From Nannobrachium achirus (taxonomy: Eukaryota > Chordata > Actinopteri > Myctophiformes > Myctophidae), in assembly GCA_963921795.1 (NCBI GenBank), contig OY997641.1, positions 24,024,033 through 24,088,032 of the forward strand: a stretch of 64,000 nt of DNA, given 5' to 3'. A model generated the notes under the pieces. It was not told the origin of the DNA and made no database searches. It worked only from the letters and a program-made list of their open reading frames with translations. Below, piece by piece: positions 1 through 12,921 of the stretch. How positions within the stretch are numbered: position 1 is the stretch's first letter; each line of letters begins with the position of its first letter. Position numbers and translations under genes: made by a program.

Positions 1-147
1 TGGTTTGACTAGATCCTGAATCTGCATTGTAAAATGAGCTATTATTTAATGAAGTGTTGTCTTAACAGGATGCTGAAGACCACAGGCAGTGGACGCTTAC
101 TGATGAAGGTAAAGATGATCATAATCTCTGGATGTATCTGATGCATT

Positions 148-220
148 AAAAGTCAATGATGAAGTCTTTATACCAGTCTTAAGAACAATGTGGATACCCC
201 CCGCTGAACTGATGGCTTTT
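148..220 (+). ncRNA. Box C/D snoRNA candidate, pair A copy 1
   Basis: A C box ATGATGA lies at 156-162 and a D box CTGA at 209-212. They are closed by a terminal stem, aaaagtca (148-155) against tggctttt (213-220), which pairs over eight positions with one G-T wobble and one weak pair. The size (73 nt) fits the class. Most of the D-proximal sequence and the whole stem recur at 453-539. The rRNA target was not identified. Confidence 0.65.
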
Positions 221-452
221 CTACAGCCTGATATCTGGTGTCTTTTGGTTGTGTGGAACCATCTAATCGAATGAATGTCGTCAACAGGTCAACAATTCCT
301 TTCCTACACTCTAGAATGAAACGGACAAGAACTTTAGAATATTCTACAGATCTTCCCACCATGAAGTAGATGTGCAGTGCTGAGTGGATGGACTCTGCTT
401 ACGGCCGGAGGTGAAGATTAACTGCTGGATCTCTGGATGTATTTGATTCATG

Positions 453-539
453 AAAAGTCAATGATGACATAAAAATGAATCATGGTATCTGTGCTGAAGA
501 ACAATGTGTGTTGATAACCTCACTGAACTGATGGCTTTT
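453..539 (+). ncRNA. Box C/D snoRNA candidate, pair A copy 2
   Basis: It has the same terminal stem as copy 1 (aaaagtca 453-460; tggctttt 532-539), a C box ATGATGA at 461-467 and a D box CTGA at 528-531. A D'-like CTGA lies at 494-497. The stem and the aagaacaatgtg core are shared with copy 1 while the sequence between them differs. This is what is expected of a duplicated snoRNA whose guide has diverged. Confidence 0.65.
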
Positions 540-693
540 CTACAGCCTGATATCTGGGGTCTCCTGGTCGTATGGAACCATCTAATCAAATGTGTCGTTA
601 ACAGGTCAACACATACCATCCTACTCTACAGCATGAAATGGACAGAGTAGTCCAGAGGTATTTACCACTCAGTGGCTCTGCAGTTTTCTGTAG

Positions 694-768
694 TTTCAAT
701 GATGAAATGGCTGCATAGGAAGTGCCGTCTTATGCGAGAACTGCCGATGGAGAAGCTTTTCTGAGAAA
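694..768 (+). ncRNA. Box C/D snoRNA candidate, pair B copy 1
   Basis: C box AATGATGA at 698-705, D box CTGA at 761-764, and a short tttc/gaaa closing stem. Unrelated to pair A in its body, but nearly identical to 1202-1277. The near identity of two copies about 500 bp apart, C box to D box, supports a selected small RNA rather than chance. Confidence 0.65.
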
Positions 769-1201
769 TGCCGTCCTCATATTTGCACTCAATCTAAATT
801 TTTGTTTTCATCTCCGAAACTAAACTGAATATTCTACAGGTGATGAGCAAGATGGCTGTGGGCATCATTAATGCATCAGAGTTGACTCCATGCAACATCT
901 ATTAAAGGAGTTGAGTTATGCAAAGGTATTTACCACTATGGCGGTTTGATTTAGTCAGTATAGCTTGACTATCAGATCTCTTCCTACCGATATTTTGGGG
1001 AAATCAAAATGTGATCAATGGGCTTGGATGCTGGCAAAAACAAACTTTGAAAACTATCCAGATGCTGTCCCTTATGAAGGAACATTCCTGAAGTCTGCAT
1101 TGGTTCAGTGATTTGTTTTCATACAGTTTTAGCCCATTCATTGAATTTAGATCACCAGATGATTCGGTAGGTGGAGAGCGGTCTGGCTATGTGACCTTTG
1201 A

Positions 1202-1277
1202 TTTTAGTGATGAAATGGCTGCATAGGAAGTGCCGTCTTATGCGATAACTGACGATGGAGAAGCTTATCTGAGAAAT
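1202..1277 (+). ncRNA. Box C/D snoRNA candidate, pair B copy 2
   Basis: C box AGTGATGA at 1206-1213, D box CTGA at 1269-1272, and a flanking attt/gaaat stem. A CTGA at 1249-1252 could serve as D'; copy 1 has CTGC there. The block ctgcataggaagtgccgtct is identical to copy 1. Confidence 0.65.
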
Positions 1278-3239
1278 ACTTTCCTTATTTAGCACTCAAC
1301 CTGGTCTCTTTTTGGGGACTAAAAATTATATTGTCTTCTACAGGTGTGACTGCAAGCATGAGAAGAGCAGATGGCTGGATGTGGCAATCGCATGCATCAA
1401 GTAGACTATGCAACAGAATTCAGTTGATGGCATTTTAAGTTGAATGGTTGTAGTGAATTTGGTTTGCCAGCCAGTGATCAAGTAGGCCTGTCAATAAATC
1501 ACCTGATCACATTTTTGTTTTTTGTATCATTTTATAGAGGGTATGCGTGTGACATCGTAATCATACCCGAAAGTTACGGGAACGCCTACTGCCATTCACT
1601 TTATGCATGCCATGGGCATACCCTCTATTCATCTGAAAATGTGTCTTTTTCCATTTTGAAAAGTGGCCTGCCACAGCAAATTGTACAGTCTCAATCAATT
1701 GTGGGGTTTTCCCCCCCCCCCTAAAAGGAGTTTACTGAATAAAAATTGAAAGAAAGTGTAAATTGGCCTGTTTTGCCATGGTACATTTTCTGATACTTTA
1801 AAATATTTGCCCTGTGTTATACAATGTTGTGGGTTCAAGCCACTGTACACAGTACAGTATCAGAATCACGTCTGTTAGACATTAAGCAAACCATACAAAT
1901 TAAACAAACCCCGAAACAATGGTACATAGTACTCGACCTGAAGTGTCCACTACATTTGAGTGGTTGCCCTCTTTAAGTTTCTCAAGGGCAGTATCCATAA
2001 CAAGGTTTTATCTTTTATTGCAATATACAGAAGTATTCTCAAAAACCTATCATTGTATTTGCCCATTGTACAGTTATAACCCATAATTTTACAGACTTAC
2101 TCCATATCCTTCCAAAAGTGTTATTGGTGGTCAGGGCTGCTCCAGAACATGTACATGGATATCTTTCATGTTTGCAAAGTTTTTGTGCCAAACTTTAAAT
2201 TGGGTCCCCCTATTGTAAATGTGCAAGGTTTCCAGTCTCCCAAATGTCATTTTTCTCCCACGATCTCGCTAAGACTAAATATTGAACAGATGAAAGATTG
2301 TTGGTATGCATAAAGATTTCTTCTAGAATTTGGGATGAAATGTCTCACTAGGCATCAAAATCTCATACCTGCTTATGCTTTTTAGTACCGCAAAATAATG
2401 CACAACGGCACCATCAAACAGTTTCACAATTTTTTTCCTTGCCACTGTATACTCATGAATTGAAGGGAAAGTCTGGGTTTGAAGCAATTAATGCAAAACG
2501 TAAGTGATTATTTCATTTAAAAATCCCCTGAGAGATTGATTGCTGAGGTGGAGCATAAAACAAGTCAAGTGATGGGCAAATGAAGCTTTAATGATGAACC
2601 ACTTTGAAAATAGGTTCATTATTTGAAGCTACAGTGACACCTCCTGGCGAAATGCAAGATTGCATTCAATTTAGGCAGGACCGTTAGTGGAGGCTTTCCA
2701 TATAAAAGGAGACAGAAACGAAAAGTGGTCAGGTTTCATTGTGTTTCTTGTTAATGTTATATTGCAGTATTAAAGACCTTATGTATTTGGGCAACATCTA
2801 GGTTTAATCTATAATTTGCAATACAAATAAAACTACTAGTCTTCGTAAAGGGCAGGGACTAATAATGCATGTGGGATGGGGAACACCATTGCTTACCATA
2901 CGGTTGACTAATAGATTGATGTCAGATTTCATTTGAAATGAAGCAGGCAGATATTATAAAAGCACTTTATTACTTGAATGTTTCAAAGCCCTTTTCATGT
3001 TGTTACTGTAACAAAATGTGTTTAATCATACTGGGCAAGTTAATACTTTGTATTGCACAGATTCCATGCATCCTTGAAAGTGAGCAAAGAATTATTGAAG
3101 CAAGCAAGTGCAGGTCCCCATGACATCCTGTCCATGTCATAAGAGAGTTGCAGCCAAGTCTTTTCTGGGGTCGATTTCTTTGCGGCAGCCGATCCGTACC
3201 AGTTTGAGGAAATGAACCAGTTGCTGGTTCTGCTTTGGA

Positions 3240-3420
3240 CATCATTTGTCACATGATTGTTTTCAGTGGTTAACACCCTTAACATCAGCTCACAATACTT
3301 AGTTACCCAAATCATTCTACATGTCAAGCTGGTTCCTGGGATCAAGACACAACCTGCTGGTCCAAAGGCGTGTGGCCTACCAACTGAGCTACCCGGACAG
3401 GACACAAATTGGAGCCAGCC
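3240..3420 (-). repeat. tRNA-derived SINE fragment
   Basis: On the minus strand a tRNA-like head reads ccgggtagctcagttggtag (A-box-like), followed about 30 nt later by aggttgtgtcttgatcccag (degenerate B box). No acceptor stem or usable cloverleaf is evident, so it is a SINE and not a tRNA gene. Confidence 0.55.
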
Positions 3421-3691
3421 AGTGTTCTGGAAATCCTGTACATTTTGGTTGTATGTCCATTTTATTTGCTGCAGCAGTACTATTCTACTCTGCCGAGGGA
3501 ACGTTATCTGAAAACACTTTTCTTTTCTATGAAGAAAAGATTTAAAACTGGCAATGCATAACTATTATTACCCAATTTGATGATATGTCAAACTGCCTGC
3601 AGAAGATACATTTAAACATGTTTAATGTAACATTCAATGCAGTCTTTGTGACTCATGTAATCCTTCATTCTGTTTAGAGTAAGTAAAAGAA

Positions 3692-3800
3692 AAATAGCTG
3701 GCGCTCGGGAGGTGCTGTAGTTAAGTTCCTGCCCACCACCATGGAGGTTGTGGGTTCAAATCCACTGTGGTACATCCGGCTTTGTCAAAAGTGTATGAGA
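3692..3800 (+). repeat. tRNA-derived SINE fragment, second type
   Basis: A-box-like gtgctgtagttaagttcctg is followed by a B-box-like ggttgtgggttcaaatccac. A similar ttgtgggttcaagccac piece sits near 1828, pointing to an older copy of the same kind. Confidence 0.5.
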
Positions 3801-4112
3801 AAACAATTGGCCCGTTTTCGGGGGAGGTAAGGCGGGCGGGGATGGTGATTATTTATCATTGCACGTACTCCTACGGGCTTGGCGGCACCTGTTGGGCGGG
3901 AGGAGGAGGACGAAGGCTCTACGTCCTCCTGGACACAGAAATGTGTGTGGGGAGAACTCAAATGGCATAACAACTATGGCATAACGACTAAATTATTTGC
4001 TACTCTAAATAATACAAATGCTCTTAAAAATCTATTCAAATTACTGAACAGAGATGGGTATACAATTAAACATTAATTTCATGTAAAGTAAGTTATAGTA
4101 GAGATCCTTTAG

Positions 4113-7100
4113 TCACGCTGTGTGGAAAGCTGAACTATAAGATGTGTTCTTAAGCGTGTCCAAGAAGAACTGTTCGTCCTGCAGGTAGTCACGGTCCTAC
4201 AGAAAGAAACAGCGATAGGAAATGTATTATGGAGTCAAGATGTTTATATTTTGGACTTAAGTTCATCAGCTCAAATGGATTCACCTTCTCTGCAGTGTGC
4301 CTGAGTAGAGCCAGCCTCGCCTGAAACCCTGGGGATCCAGGGCTGGAGTTGGTGGGGAGATCATTCATAGTAGATGTCAGGAGAGGATTTGGCAACACTA
4401 GGCTGAAGTCTGGTGATACAAATAAAAGTTCATAAGGCTACTTTCCTGATATCCAAACGCAAAGGTATTTCATAATTTAAGTTTGAAAAAAATATAGCAA
4501 ATAGCAATTCAGGGGTCTGGAAACATGCACTTGGTGACCCCTGGAACCAGAGTTGCTATGAATTTCCTTCACCTGTGAACAAGGGTTGGACTGGTTGTGG
4601 CAGTGGGGTGAGAGGAACAGTCTGTCCCAACCTTTCCCTCCGGAGTTCAGTCATCCTTAATCTCTCCTGCAAAAAGAAACACAAGATGCTAGTACAAAGT
4701 TACAGAGCAGAGACACAAAATAGATCCAGTGTAGTAAATCCACATCAATTATATAGCATACAGACACCTGATGAAGTTGCTGCTCCTGTTGCCTCAGCCT
4801 CTCGATTTGGGTGTGGATACTTTTAAGCCTTGCCTGGTGTTCAGACTCCACACGCCTCGCCTCCTGCAAGGCCTGCTCGCCCTCCTCATACTTTTCTGCG
4901 GCCAGCTACAAACACAAATAATGTGTTTAGCAATAACACTGTTCTACTGTATCTAAAAGTGCAGGAAAATGACATTCCTATATACAGTATATATACACAC
5001 ATGTGTTCATTTCCTAACTCATTACGGGTTGGGGTTTTACCTTGCTGAAGGCCTCCACCTCATGTGCACGTGTCTTGAGTCTCAGAGCTGTACCGCTTAA
5101 TCTCTCTTTCTCGCTCTCCAGTTCCTCCCTTTGTCTATCCAGGGCCTCTTGCTCCCGCAATGCAGCCTCCTCTTTCTGTTTGAGCTCAATGGCACGAAGT
5201 CTCAGGTCTGCTTGTTCCTGAAGAGAGTGATGGTCGGTGTAATGACTGCAGCATTTGAGGCAGTGGTATGCAAAACATTCTTCTGAATTGGCTCAGGTTG
5301 GGACAAAATAATCATAAAGTACAATATGATGGTACCGGTTTCTCAGTTATCAACCCAAACTTGAAGTTGTTTGACATGTTTACCCGGCACATTGGAGCCT
5401 AGGTGCCTGGACTGTATTCAGCTGATGATCAATTATTTTTACCCCCACTATACTGTTGCACAAAAGACAATTGGATGCATCATAAAGCATGTACGCTAAG
5501 GGTTATTTTCACCAACTAGTCAGCTACTCGACTACTAAAACCACTACTTTTCTACTTTCGTTTTCGTTTTTTTATGTCATTGGTAATAAGATAATTAGAT
5601 TACAGTCACCATTGTACATTCTCCTATTTTAATATAAGATAGGAATACATTTGGTATAGAATAACCATAATAAATTTCTATTTATTTTCTTTTTATGTTT
5701 ACAAACTTTAGGTCCTTCCTACATACAGTAGCCTGACATTCCGTAGTAGTATACTTGAATTTCCCATTAAAAAGCTAAAACTAATTTCCATTGTTTTCTA
5801 GAAATCTATGTATTACAGTAAAAGACGACAATTCAACAATTATTACAAAAACATAACTAGTAAAAATCAGTAGTCTTGAAACCCCTAATGTGTACTGAAG
5901 AATCCTTTAAATTTTCCTTGAAATCTATCTGGCAACATGATGCCCTTCAAATAATTGGATGAACAAACATGAGCTACAAGTATGGCACACCAGAAACCAC
6001 ACAAGCTCATCTCATCTCTAGCCGGCATTTCTGCAGTGAAACAGACCTGTGCCTAGAAAAATACAATATCAAGATATTCTTCCAAGCTGTATCATGATGA
6101 TACACAATCTTCACAATTCTTTTTCATGTTGGTTTTTATGGTTATTATTCAAGTTACTTAACAACAGTAAAACCACCTACATGGTAAAAAAAAAAACTAA
6201 AAGAAAAAGGAGTAACAGACAATTTAGACCAGTGGTCCTCAGTGGGGTCCAGGGACTCTGGGTTCCTTTTGGGAGGTCTAAATTGACCCTTACAAGTATG
6301 TAACTCTGACAGTATACAAATGAAACGGTCTCATTTGTATACTGTCAGAGCTAAGGGGAGACCTTGACATTTTAAAATTTGAGAACTACTGATTTAGACC
6401 AAAATATAGGTTTAAATGCATTCTGCAATGAATCTCTATATTTACAATTCAAACAGGATGTTTTATAAGGCTCCCTCATTGTATCACGATATATACAACA
6501 TCGCCGAATAGGAATATCGTGGAGACATTGTATCGTTTCAACGATATTTATCACCATATCGCCCACCTTTACCTGTGCCAAGCTGATGATGTTGCCCTCT
6601 CTGTGGGAGTCTCTCTCCATGGCGCGGCTGGCCTCCCGCTCCACTCTCTCCAGCCTCTGCTTCTCCTGGGCGTGGAAGTGACTCCACTCGGTGGCCAGCT
6701 TCCTCCTCTCCTCGGCGCAGTGCTGCATCACTGACTGCTGCTCCTCCAGCAATGCACTCTGACCAATGGAAGTGACATTATATCAATAGTGAGGAATGCA
6801 AACGGATAGCCAGGGGTTTCGCACAAAATTCGGGGCCCTGGTTATAAGGATTCACTTCCCATTTAGACTGGGAACGCATTATTTTGTGCTTTAACTATTG
6901 AAAAATACACAGCGCACCGACACAGCGCACCGAGTGCCACGCTGCAAGCTTGTAAATCTGCAAGTCTTTGAAGGTTATTTTAAAAACCTATGTTTCTGTC
7001 AGTGGTGCTCAAACTTTTTCATGTGAAGGACCCCCAAAATGATATGCCACGGAACCCCATCTCAAAATATTTTGTTCCAGGGACCCCCCCAGAAGCAGAA

Positions 7101-10100
7101 TTTGAGTAACAAATGTTCGCAAAAAAAATACATATATTCAAAGATTTGCACATATTTTCACGACTTTTCAAAAATAGCAGATCTACAAGCTCGCAGCGCG
7201 GCACCGAGTGCCGCTCCACGCTGTGAGCTTGTATATCTGCTATTTTTCAATACCTAAAATTATAAAATAATTAAGGCCCCTCCACCTTGGGCCCTAGTAG
7301 TAACTCAGTCCCACTCCCCTTTTGCCAGCAAGGCTTAAGAAGTTAACCTTTGCTCGTTCCAGTTCCTCCCGTTCCATGGTTATGTGTGAAGTCATGGAAC
7401 GCTTCTCCTCTTCTAGGCCTCTAAGTGCAGACTCCGCCTTGGCCTGCTCTGCTGTGACCCTCCAGCGTTCCTGAAAAACAATGATGTAAGCTACAGTGTG
7501 TGTCAACAATAATGACAGCAGGCTTATTGTGGTTCTGATAGATCAGAATATAGCATCCATCTTTAAAAAGAAGCCTTTACCATGTTCATGGTAAAGTGGT
7601 CACCGCATGGTTTGATGACCATATAAGTAAGCAAATCAGGCTTCTCAGTTACATCTACCCAATCTAGAGCTTCGTGTGAGAATCTGCAACGGAGCCTGAG
7701 ACTGCACTCTTCTTTTCTGATTGGAACACTGCAATATGTGGTCGAAGCAGCATCCGGACCCAGTATAGTGCCTTACTGCCTTCTACCACAAAAGGATTAC
7801 AGAGACTTTTTTCCAGGCCATTATCTTCTGCTCAGATCCTGACCTTTTCCAGTTGCCTCTGCTGCTCGGCCAGTTGAGTGTCCATCCTGGCGATGAGCTC
7901 CTTGAGGCGGGCTCTCTCCTCCACCATGGCCCTTTGCTGCTGGTCTAGGCGATCCTGCATTACTGAAAACACACATCGAGACGACAGCACGTAATATACA
8001 GCTTAGAATTTCATTCAGGATAAACTGGACCCTAATTGCTCCTGATGAGCAGGTTGGTGCCTTGCATGGTTTCTTTCGCCATCTGTGTATGAATGGGTAA
8101 ATGTATATGCACGAATGGGTAAATGTAATGCACGATCTATGTAAAGTGCCTTGGATAAAGGCGCTATATACATTTACCATTTATAACAGATCCTAACGGT
8201 GGAGGGTGAGCAGCAATCTAAACAGCACCAGCTGCACAGACAGCCAGAAGCAAACACTACATGTTTTGTACTGTTTGTGGGCAACAGCTGGAAGCCAATG
8301 AAGGGAACGAAAAAGGGGGGTAATGTGAAAATGATGGGAAGTTGAAGACCAGACATGCTGCAGTTTTCTATCTAGAACATTTGGATGGGGTTTTAAGTGT
8401 GCATACCAGGAGGCCAAAAAGGAGGGAGATGCAGTAAAGTAGTTAAACATTGAGATAACTGAGGCCTGGAATTCATCTCGCGCAATGTTCATTTAAGCAT
8501 TTAGCAGACTCTCTCATGAACAACACGAACCAGTAAGTGGTAGAGTAAATAGTGTGCTAATCTCTCAAGACAGATTCAGAGCAAAGGAGAAAAGATGAGT
8601 TCCCAGATTGATGGTGTGGCTAACTGCTTACAGACTGCAGAACAAGTGCTGAAAGGTTAACTAACTACGGTAGCAGGTAGACATTAAATCTATCGTCGGT
8701 TTAAATAAAACACATAATAAGAAGTAGCCAAGCCAACATACATCTTACAGTAAATAACATACTTGTAGCATCTAAATAGACAACAAGAACAAGATAGAAG
8801 AAGAACTTTATTGATACTATACACCAACACGTTGTAGCATTTTAGACACAACCGAGAACACGTTTTAAACGTGATCCTATCGTGTATGTCCACTGTCCAT
8901 TACAACTTTCTGTGTGTGTGCGTACGTGCGTACCTCGAAGTTGCTCGTCCCTCTGCCGTGCACCCTGCTCCAGGCCTTGGGCAGTGTGCTCGTGAGTGCT
9001 CTCCACTCGAGAAGATATGTGTCCCAATCGCTGGGAGAACTGCTCCATCTGCTCAATCACCACCGCCAGAGACCTGATGCCAAAGTGAATATAGTACGTA
9101 GCAATGTTACAGAAATCTCACAATCTCAATATAATTGCAGTCACAATAGAATCTCTATTATATATTAATAATTACTTTAAATGAACTGTGACAAGCAAAC
9201 AATTATAAAAACAATGTAATACACAGCTAATTTAGAAATAAAAACAATAATATAACCCAATATGAAATTGATATAAGCCAGGCAAATGTTTTAAAAGGAG
9301 AAATATAACTGGCTAGTCTGTAATCTTATTTGGAATGAAATGAAATTACATTATGCAGTGTAATAGGAGTAGTAATGCATTAGCAGCTCGTTGAGTTGAG
9401 GTTGACTTGAACAGAAACTTGCAACACAGATCATGAGCAGGATTCACCCAAATACATGGTTAGGTGCACACCTTGTTGTGTGCATAGTGTGATCATGGTG
9501 ACGTTGACTTTGGCCAGTTTCCATCCACGCATTGATATTTTAAATTAATAAACCCTCTAACCTGGTCTGTGATGTTGCACTGGTGACTGCATCAATCTCC
9601 TCATCCTTCAAAATCTTCAGTCTCTGAACCTGCTCTTCATAGTCCTTCTTCATCTCCAAGACGGACTTCCTGTCAGACAAACGAGGAGTAAAATACAAAT
9701 ACAACACAAAATCATTCCATGATCACAAAATGTGTAGTATTGAGGACCCGGGTTTGATGATGTTAATAATGCACCAACGATTTCATAAAATGGATTATGA
9801 AGCATTAAATAAACTGAAATATAGCTACTATATGGTGCATTCATTGACAGAAAATGAATCAAATAAAATGTTAGTACTCAAATTGACAGTTCAGCGACAT
9901 TACGTATCATGTAAATATTTCTAATGTTTGCCATTTACAACTACACCAATATGTGAATGCTTGCCTTTGTTCAATATTACAAAATGAAAGGTTATGTTTC
10001 AGATTGCTGGGTAAACATTAAGAAAAAAAGATTTGCCTATTTTTTGGGCATTTTATGTTTCGTTTCAGATCGTGAGGAAATTATGGGCAGAGAGAGGTCA

Positions 10101-12921
10101 TATTCTAAACCTGGGTCCTCTCACTCACAAGGAGCATAATATCGTCTGTCAGGTGGAAACCTTGTATTTCCACCATCACTTTTCAGGAAATGGAAAAAAG
10201 AACCAGTGATCCAACGTAGCTATTATTTAGTCACAAGCTCTTGTTAATACTTTTTATTGGTTAAATATTTATAACCCCCCACCTCACACACAAAATGCTT
10301 GTACGTCGGCTATTTTTGCTACTTTCGCGTGACATTCTGAGGAAGTAGGACATTCATTTATGGGGGAAAAACAACATAAAAAGTTGAAATATGGAGATAC
10401 AAGGATTCTGCCTGACAGCATATGGTCGGTTCACTAACTGAGCCACTAAGCACCCCAGCATTGAACAATTTTCAAATATCTGGATTCAGATAACTTGTAA
10501 TGAGCATTTGACATAATTTGGACTTTATTACATTATTTTGCTGTCATATTATGGTCTAAATTAATTGCACAGATTAACTGAATAAAATAAATTATTGACA
10601 GCTGATGAGGTGAAATGATATACCTTGTGTTGCTAGATAGTTTGAACGCTGAGAACTTGGACGTAAACACCAGTTGTAGATAAGGTTAGAATTTAGGGAG
10701 TGGCTACAGGTTGAAGGTCACACAGCTGCCAGTGCCAGTAGAATAGTGGACATTTGTTTTATGACTCACACAGCTTAGTAGAGGATATCAAATGTTTTAG
10801 CCAATTATAAGCGGGCAGCCAGGAAGAGGGAGTCAGTCTGTCTTGTCTGTGTCTTGGGGTAGGACATAGTTCTGTGTGTGTGATTGTTACAGCGCTGTAA
10901 ATAAATGTTTTAACATTGTATCTGAGTCAAGGTTTGCTGATCTTTTGAGAGTTTCAACTCCGCTACAGACTCTTAGACTAGAGTCCATAAATAATGTAGG
11001 ATTTCTAAGTCACAGCATACATGACCCAGCTGACCCAGCAGTTGACTGTACTACTTTCTCCTCTCCTATTGTCTCTGTCTTGTCAATATGTACTATAGAC
11101 ACCAGTCAGTGTCTCTTTCTTGTCATGTAGACAAGACACCAGTCTCTTTTGTTGAGTCCCCATTTTTAAACCAATCCAGTATCTTGTGCAGGGCTGAGCA
11201 TAGATCAGATTGTAAATACAAATGTATTTATTTCACAGCAGATAGTCTACATACATTTAAAATCATCCTTAACCCTTAAATTCAATTAATTATTTCAATG
11301 GACTAAAATCTTGGTTTATTTGATGGCCTTCCTGCCCTGGCATTTGGCCTTTGTGCCCTAAAGAATGGACAACACCAAAGGCAAAGTGGCCTAGCCCCTA
11401 AAATGACGAAATTCCAGGCCTGGTTGCAGCCCTAAAAGAAGAGTGTATGTAAATAAAACAGATCCACAATGCACCTCTGCAGTAGCCTCGCAAGCCATCC
11501 CGAGCTACGTCATCACCAATGTGCTTCCTTTCTCGGTCTGGTGTCCCTCCCATTGAGCCTCTTTATTAGCAATTATTTTCTAATTTCCAATCAAAAGGCT
11601 GCATTTCAAGCGAACCCGCCTCACACCGCTCCTGATTGGTCGAGCGGCTGCTACAGCTCTCGCATTTTGACAACAAACATGGCGGACCCCATGTCCGATG
11701 CGAGTTCACAAAACGCAAATAAAAGCTGCATTAAGCGAAGTTTTATCTGAAATCAACGGCATCTCATAACTTAAAAACGAACAACAGTTTGCACCTTTGG
11801 AATTTCTGTCTGGAAAAGACGTATTTGATGTTCTCCCGACGATGTTTTGATGCGCTGATGACTACTGACTGGACCTGTCAGTCAAAGTGAGTAACTACGT
11901 CATTGCGTAATGCATTGTCTACGGAGGACTCCCAGACTCTCCCCTGGGAGAGTCTGGCTGTTGCGAGGCTACCTCTGCAGGTCCCTGAGTCTCTCCACCT
12001 CCCGGTCTCTGTCCTGCTGGGCCTGGGCCAGTCTGCGCTGGTGCTGAGCCTGCAGCTCCGAGCGCTCCTGCTCGGCTATCTGTGTGACCATGGCCAGGCG
12101 CTCCATTAGGTCCTCGCACTCCTGGTGCGCCCGCGCCTCCCGCTGGGCGGCCTTCTCCTCCAGCAGCTTTATACGAGCCCTTGAAATGCAGAGGAATATT
12201 TATGCTTCGAGCTTGTGTGCATGCAGGGGGGGGGGGGGACATATGCATAATATATATGTTAAGAATGTTCATAAAGTACACAAGTGGGTTTTTCTGCATG
12301 TGTGCGAACACACACAGGAATAGAAACACACAAAGACTGTGGTTTGACTACAATCAACGAGTAAGTATGAAGTCACTAAAGACTGATGTATACACTGTAA
12401 AATGGTAAATGGTACATTTATATAGCACTTTTTATCCAAATCTTTTACATAGATTGTGCATTGCATTCACCCATACGCCAATGGCGGAGGAAACCATGCA
12501 TGGCACCAAACTGCACATCGGGAGCAATTAGGGGTTCAGAGTCTTGCTCAAGGTCACTTTGACACTTAACTCTGGGGGAGCCCGGGATCGAACTGGGAAC
12601 CTTGCGGTTCCCATTCCAGGCACTCTACAGGCCACTCTACCCCTGAGCCCCCTTCGATAAATTATTTTATTGTTGAAAACAAGGCGCATGCTATTTAAAC
12701 AGGCTCACAACGCGTAGTAATGCAACTCGTTGTGAGCTTATAGATTGGCTATTTTTTATAACATTTTGAACAGGGCTTAGGTGGTTGAGTCCTAAACAGA
12801 CTCTAGCAGTGAACTCATACTTATGTGCATTCTCCATGAGTTGTGTGTCCTGCTTGTGTCGCTGCTGAACGCTCTCCAGCAGCATCTGGCTCTGGTCTCG
12901 CTCAAGCTGCAGCGCCCTCAC
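4113..12921 (-). CDS. fbf1: fbf1 exons 14-25 (coiled coil and C-terminus)
   Basis: Exons: 14, 12821-12921; 15, 11973-12179; 16, 9562-9669; 17, 8934-9073; 18, 7844-7962; 19, 7348-7470; 20, 6573-6758; 21, 5041-5217; 22, 4768-4905; 23, 4573-4666; 24, 4285-4409; 25, 4113-4196 with the TGA at 4113-4115. The residues are rich in Glu, Arg, Gln and Leu in heptad-like order, as expected of the long FBF1 coiled coil, followed by a Pro/Ser linker and the conserved end. Exon 15 ends on the edge of a DNA element (11483-11971), which supplies part of its 5' splice site. Confidence 0.92.

Larger units (their letters stand above)
1..1745 (+). ncRNA. 3' part of a non-coding snoRNA host gene
   Basis: This stretch has no convincing protein frame. 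It carries four C/D-box snoRNA candidates spaced between exon-like pieces that follow pyrimidine-AG acceptors, for example ttgtcttaacag at about 58-69 and ttctacag near 840 and 1344. It ends with an AATAAA signal at 1738-1743. This layout is typical of an snoRNA host transcript whose spliced exons are not translated. The 5' end lies left of the window. SNHG16 is an snoRNA host in the human 17q25 neighbourhood of CYGB, PRCD and FBF1, so an SNHG16 counterpart is possible, but I could not match the guides to SNORD1. Exon borders are not resolved. Confidence 0.55.
1746..4112. other. Intergenic spacer between the snoRNA host and fbf1
   Basis: The host transcript (plus) and fbf1 (minus) converge here, so this should hold the fbf1 3' UTR and both terminators. 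I found no further exon. SINE-like pieces lie at about 3240-3420 and 3692-3800. The rest (for example 1880-3000) is AT-rich sequence with nothing I recognise. Confidence 0.5.

Noticed and set aside
10626-10968. Solo LTR of an old retroelement
   Set aside because: There are a TGT-like start, an ACA-like end and an aataaa between, but no flanking duplication and no coding remnant; support is too weak for a call.
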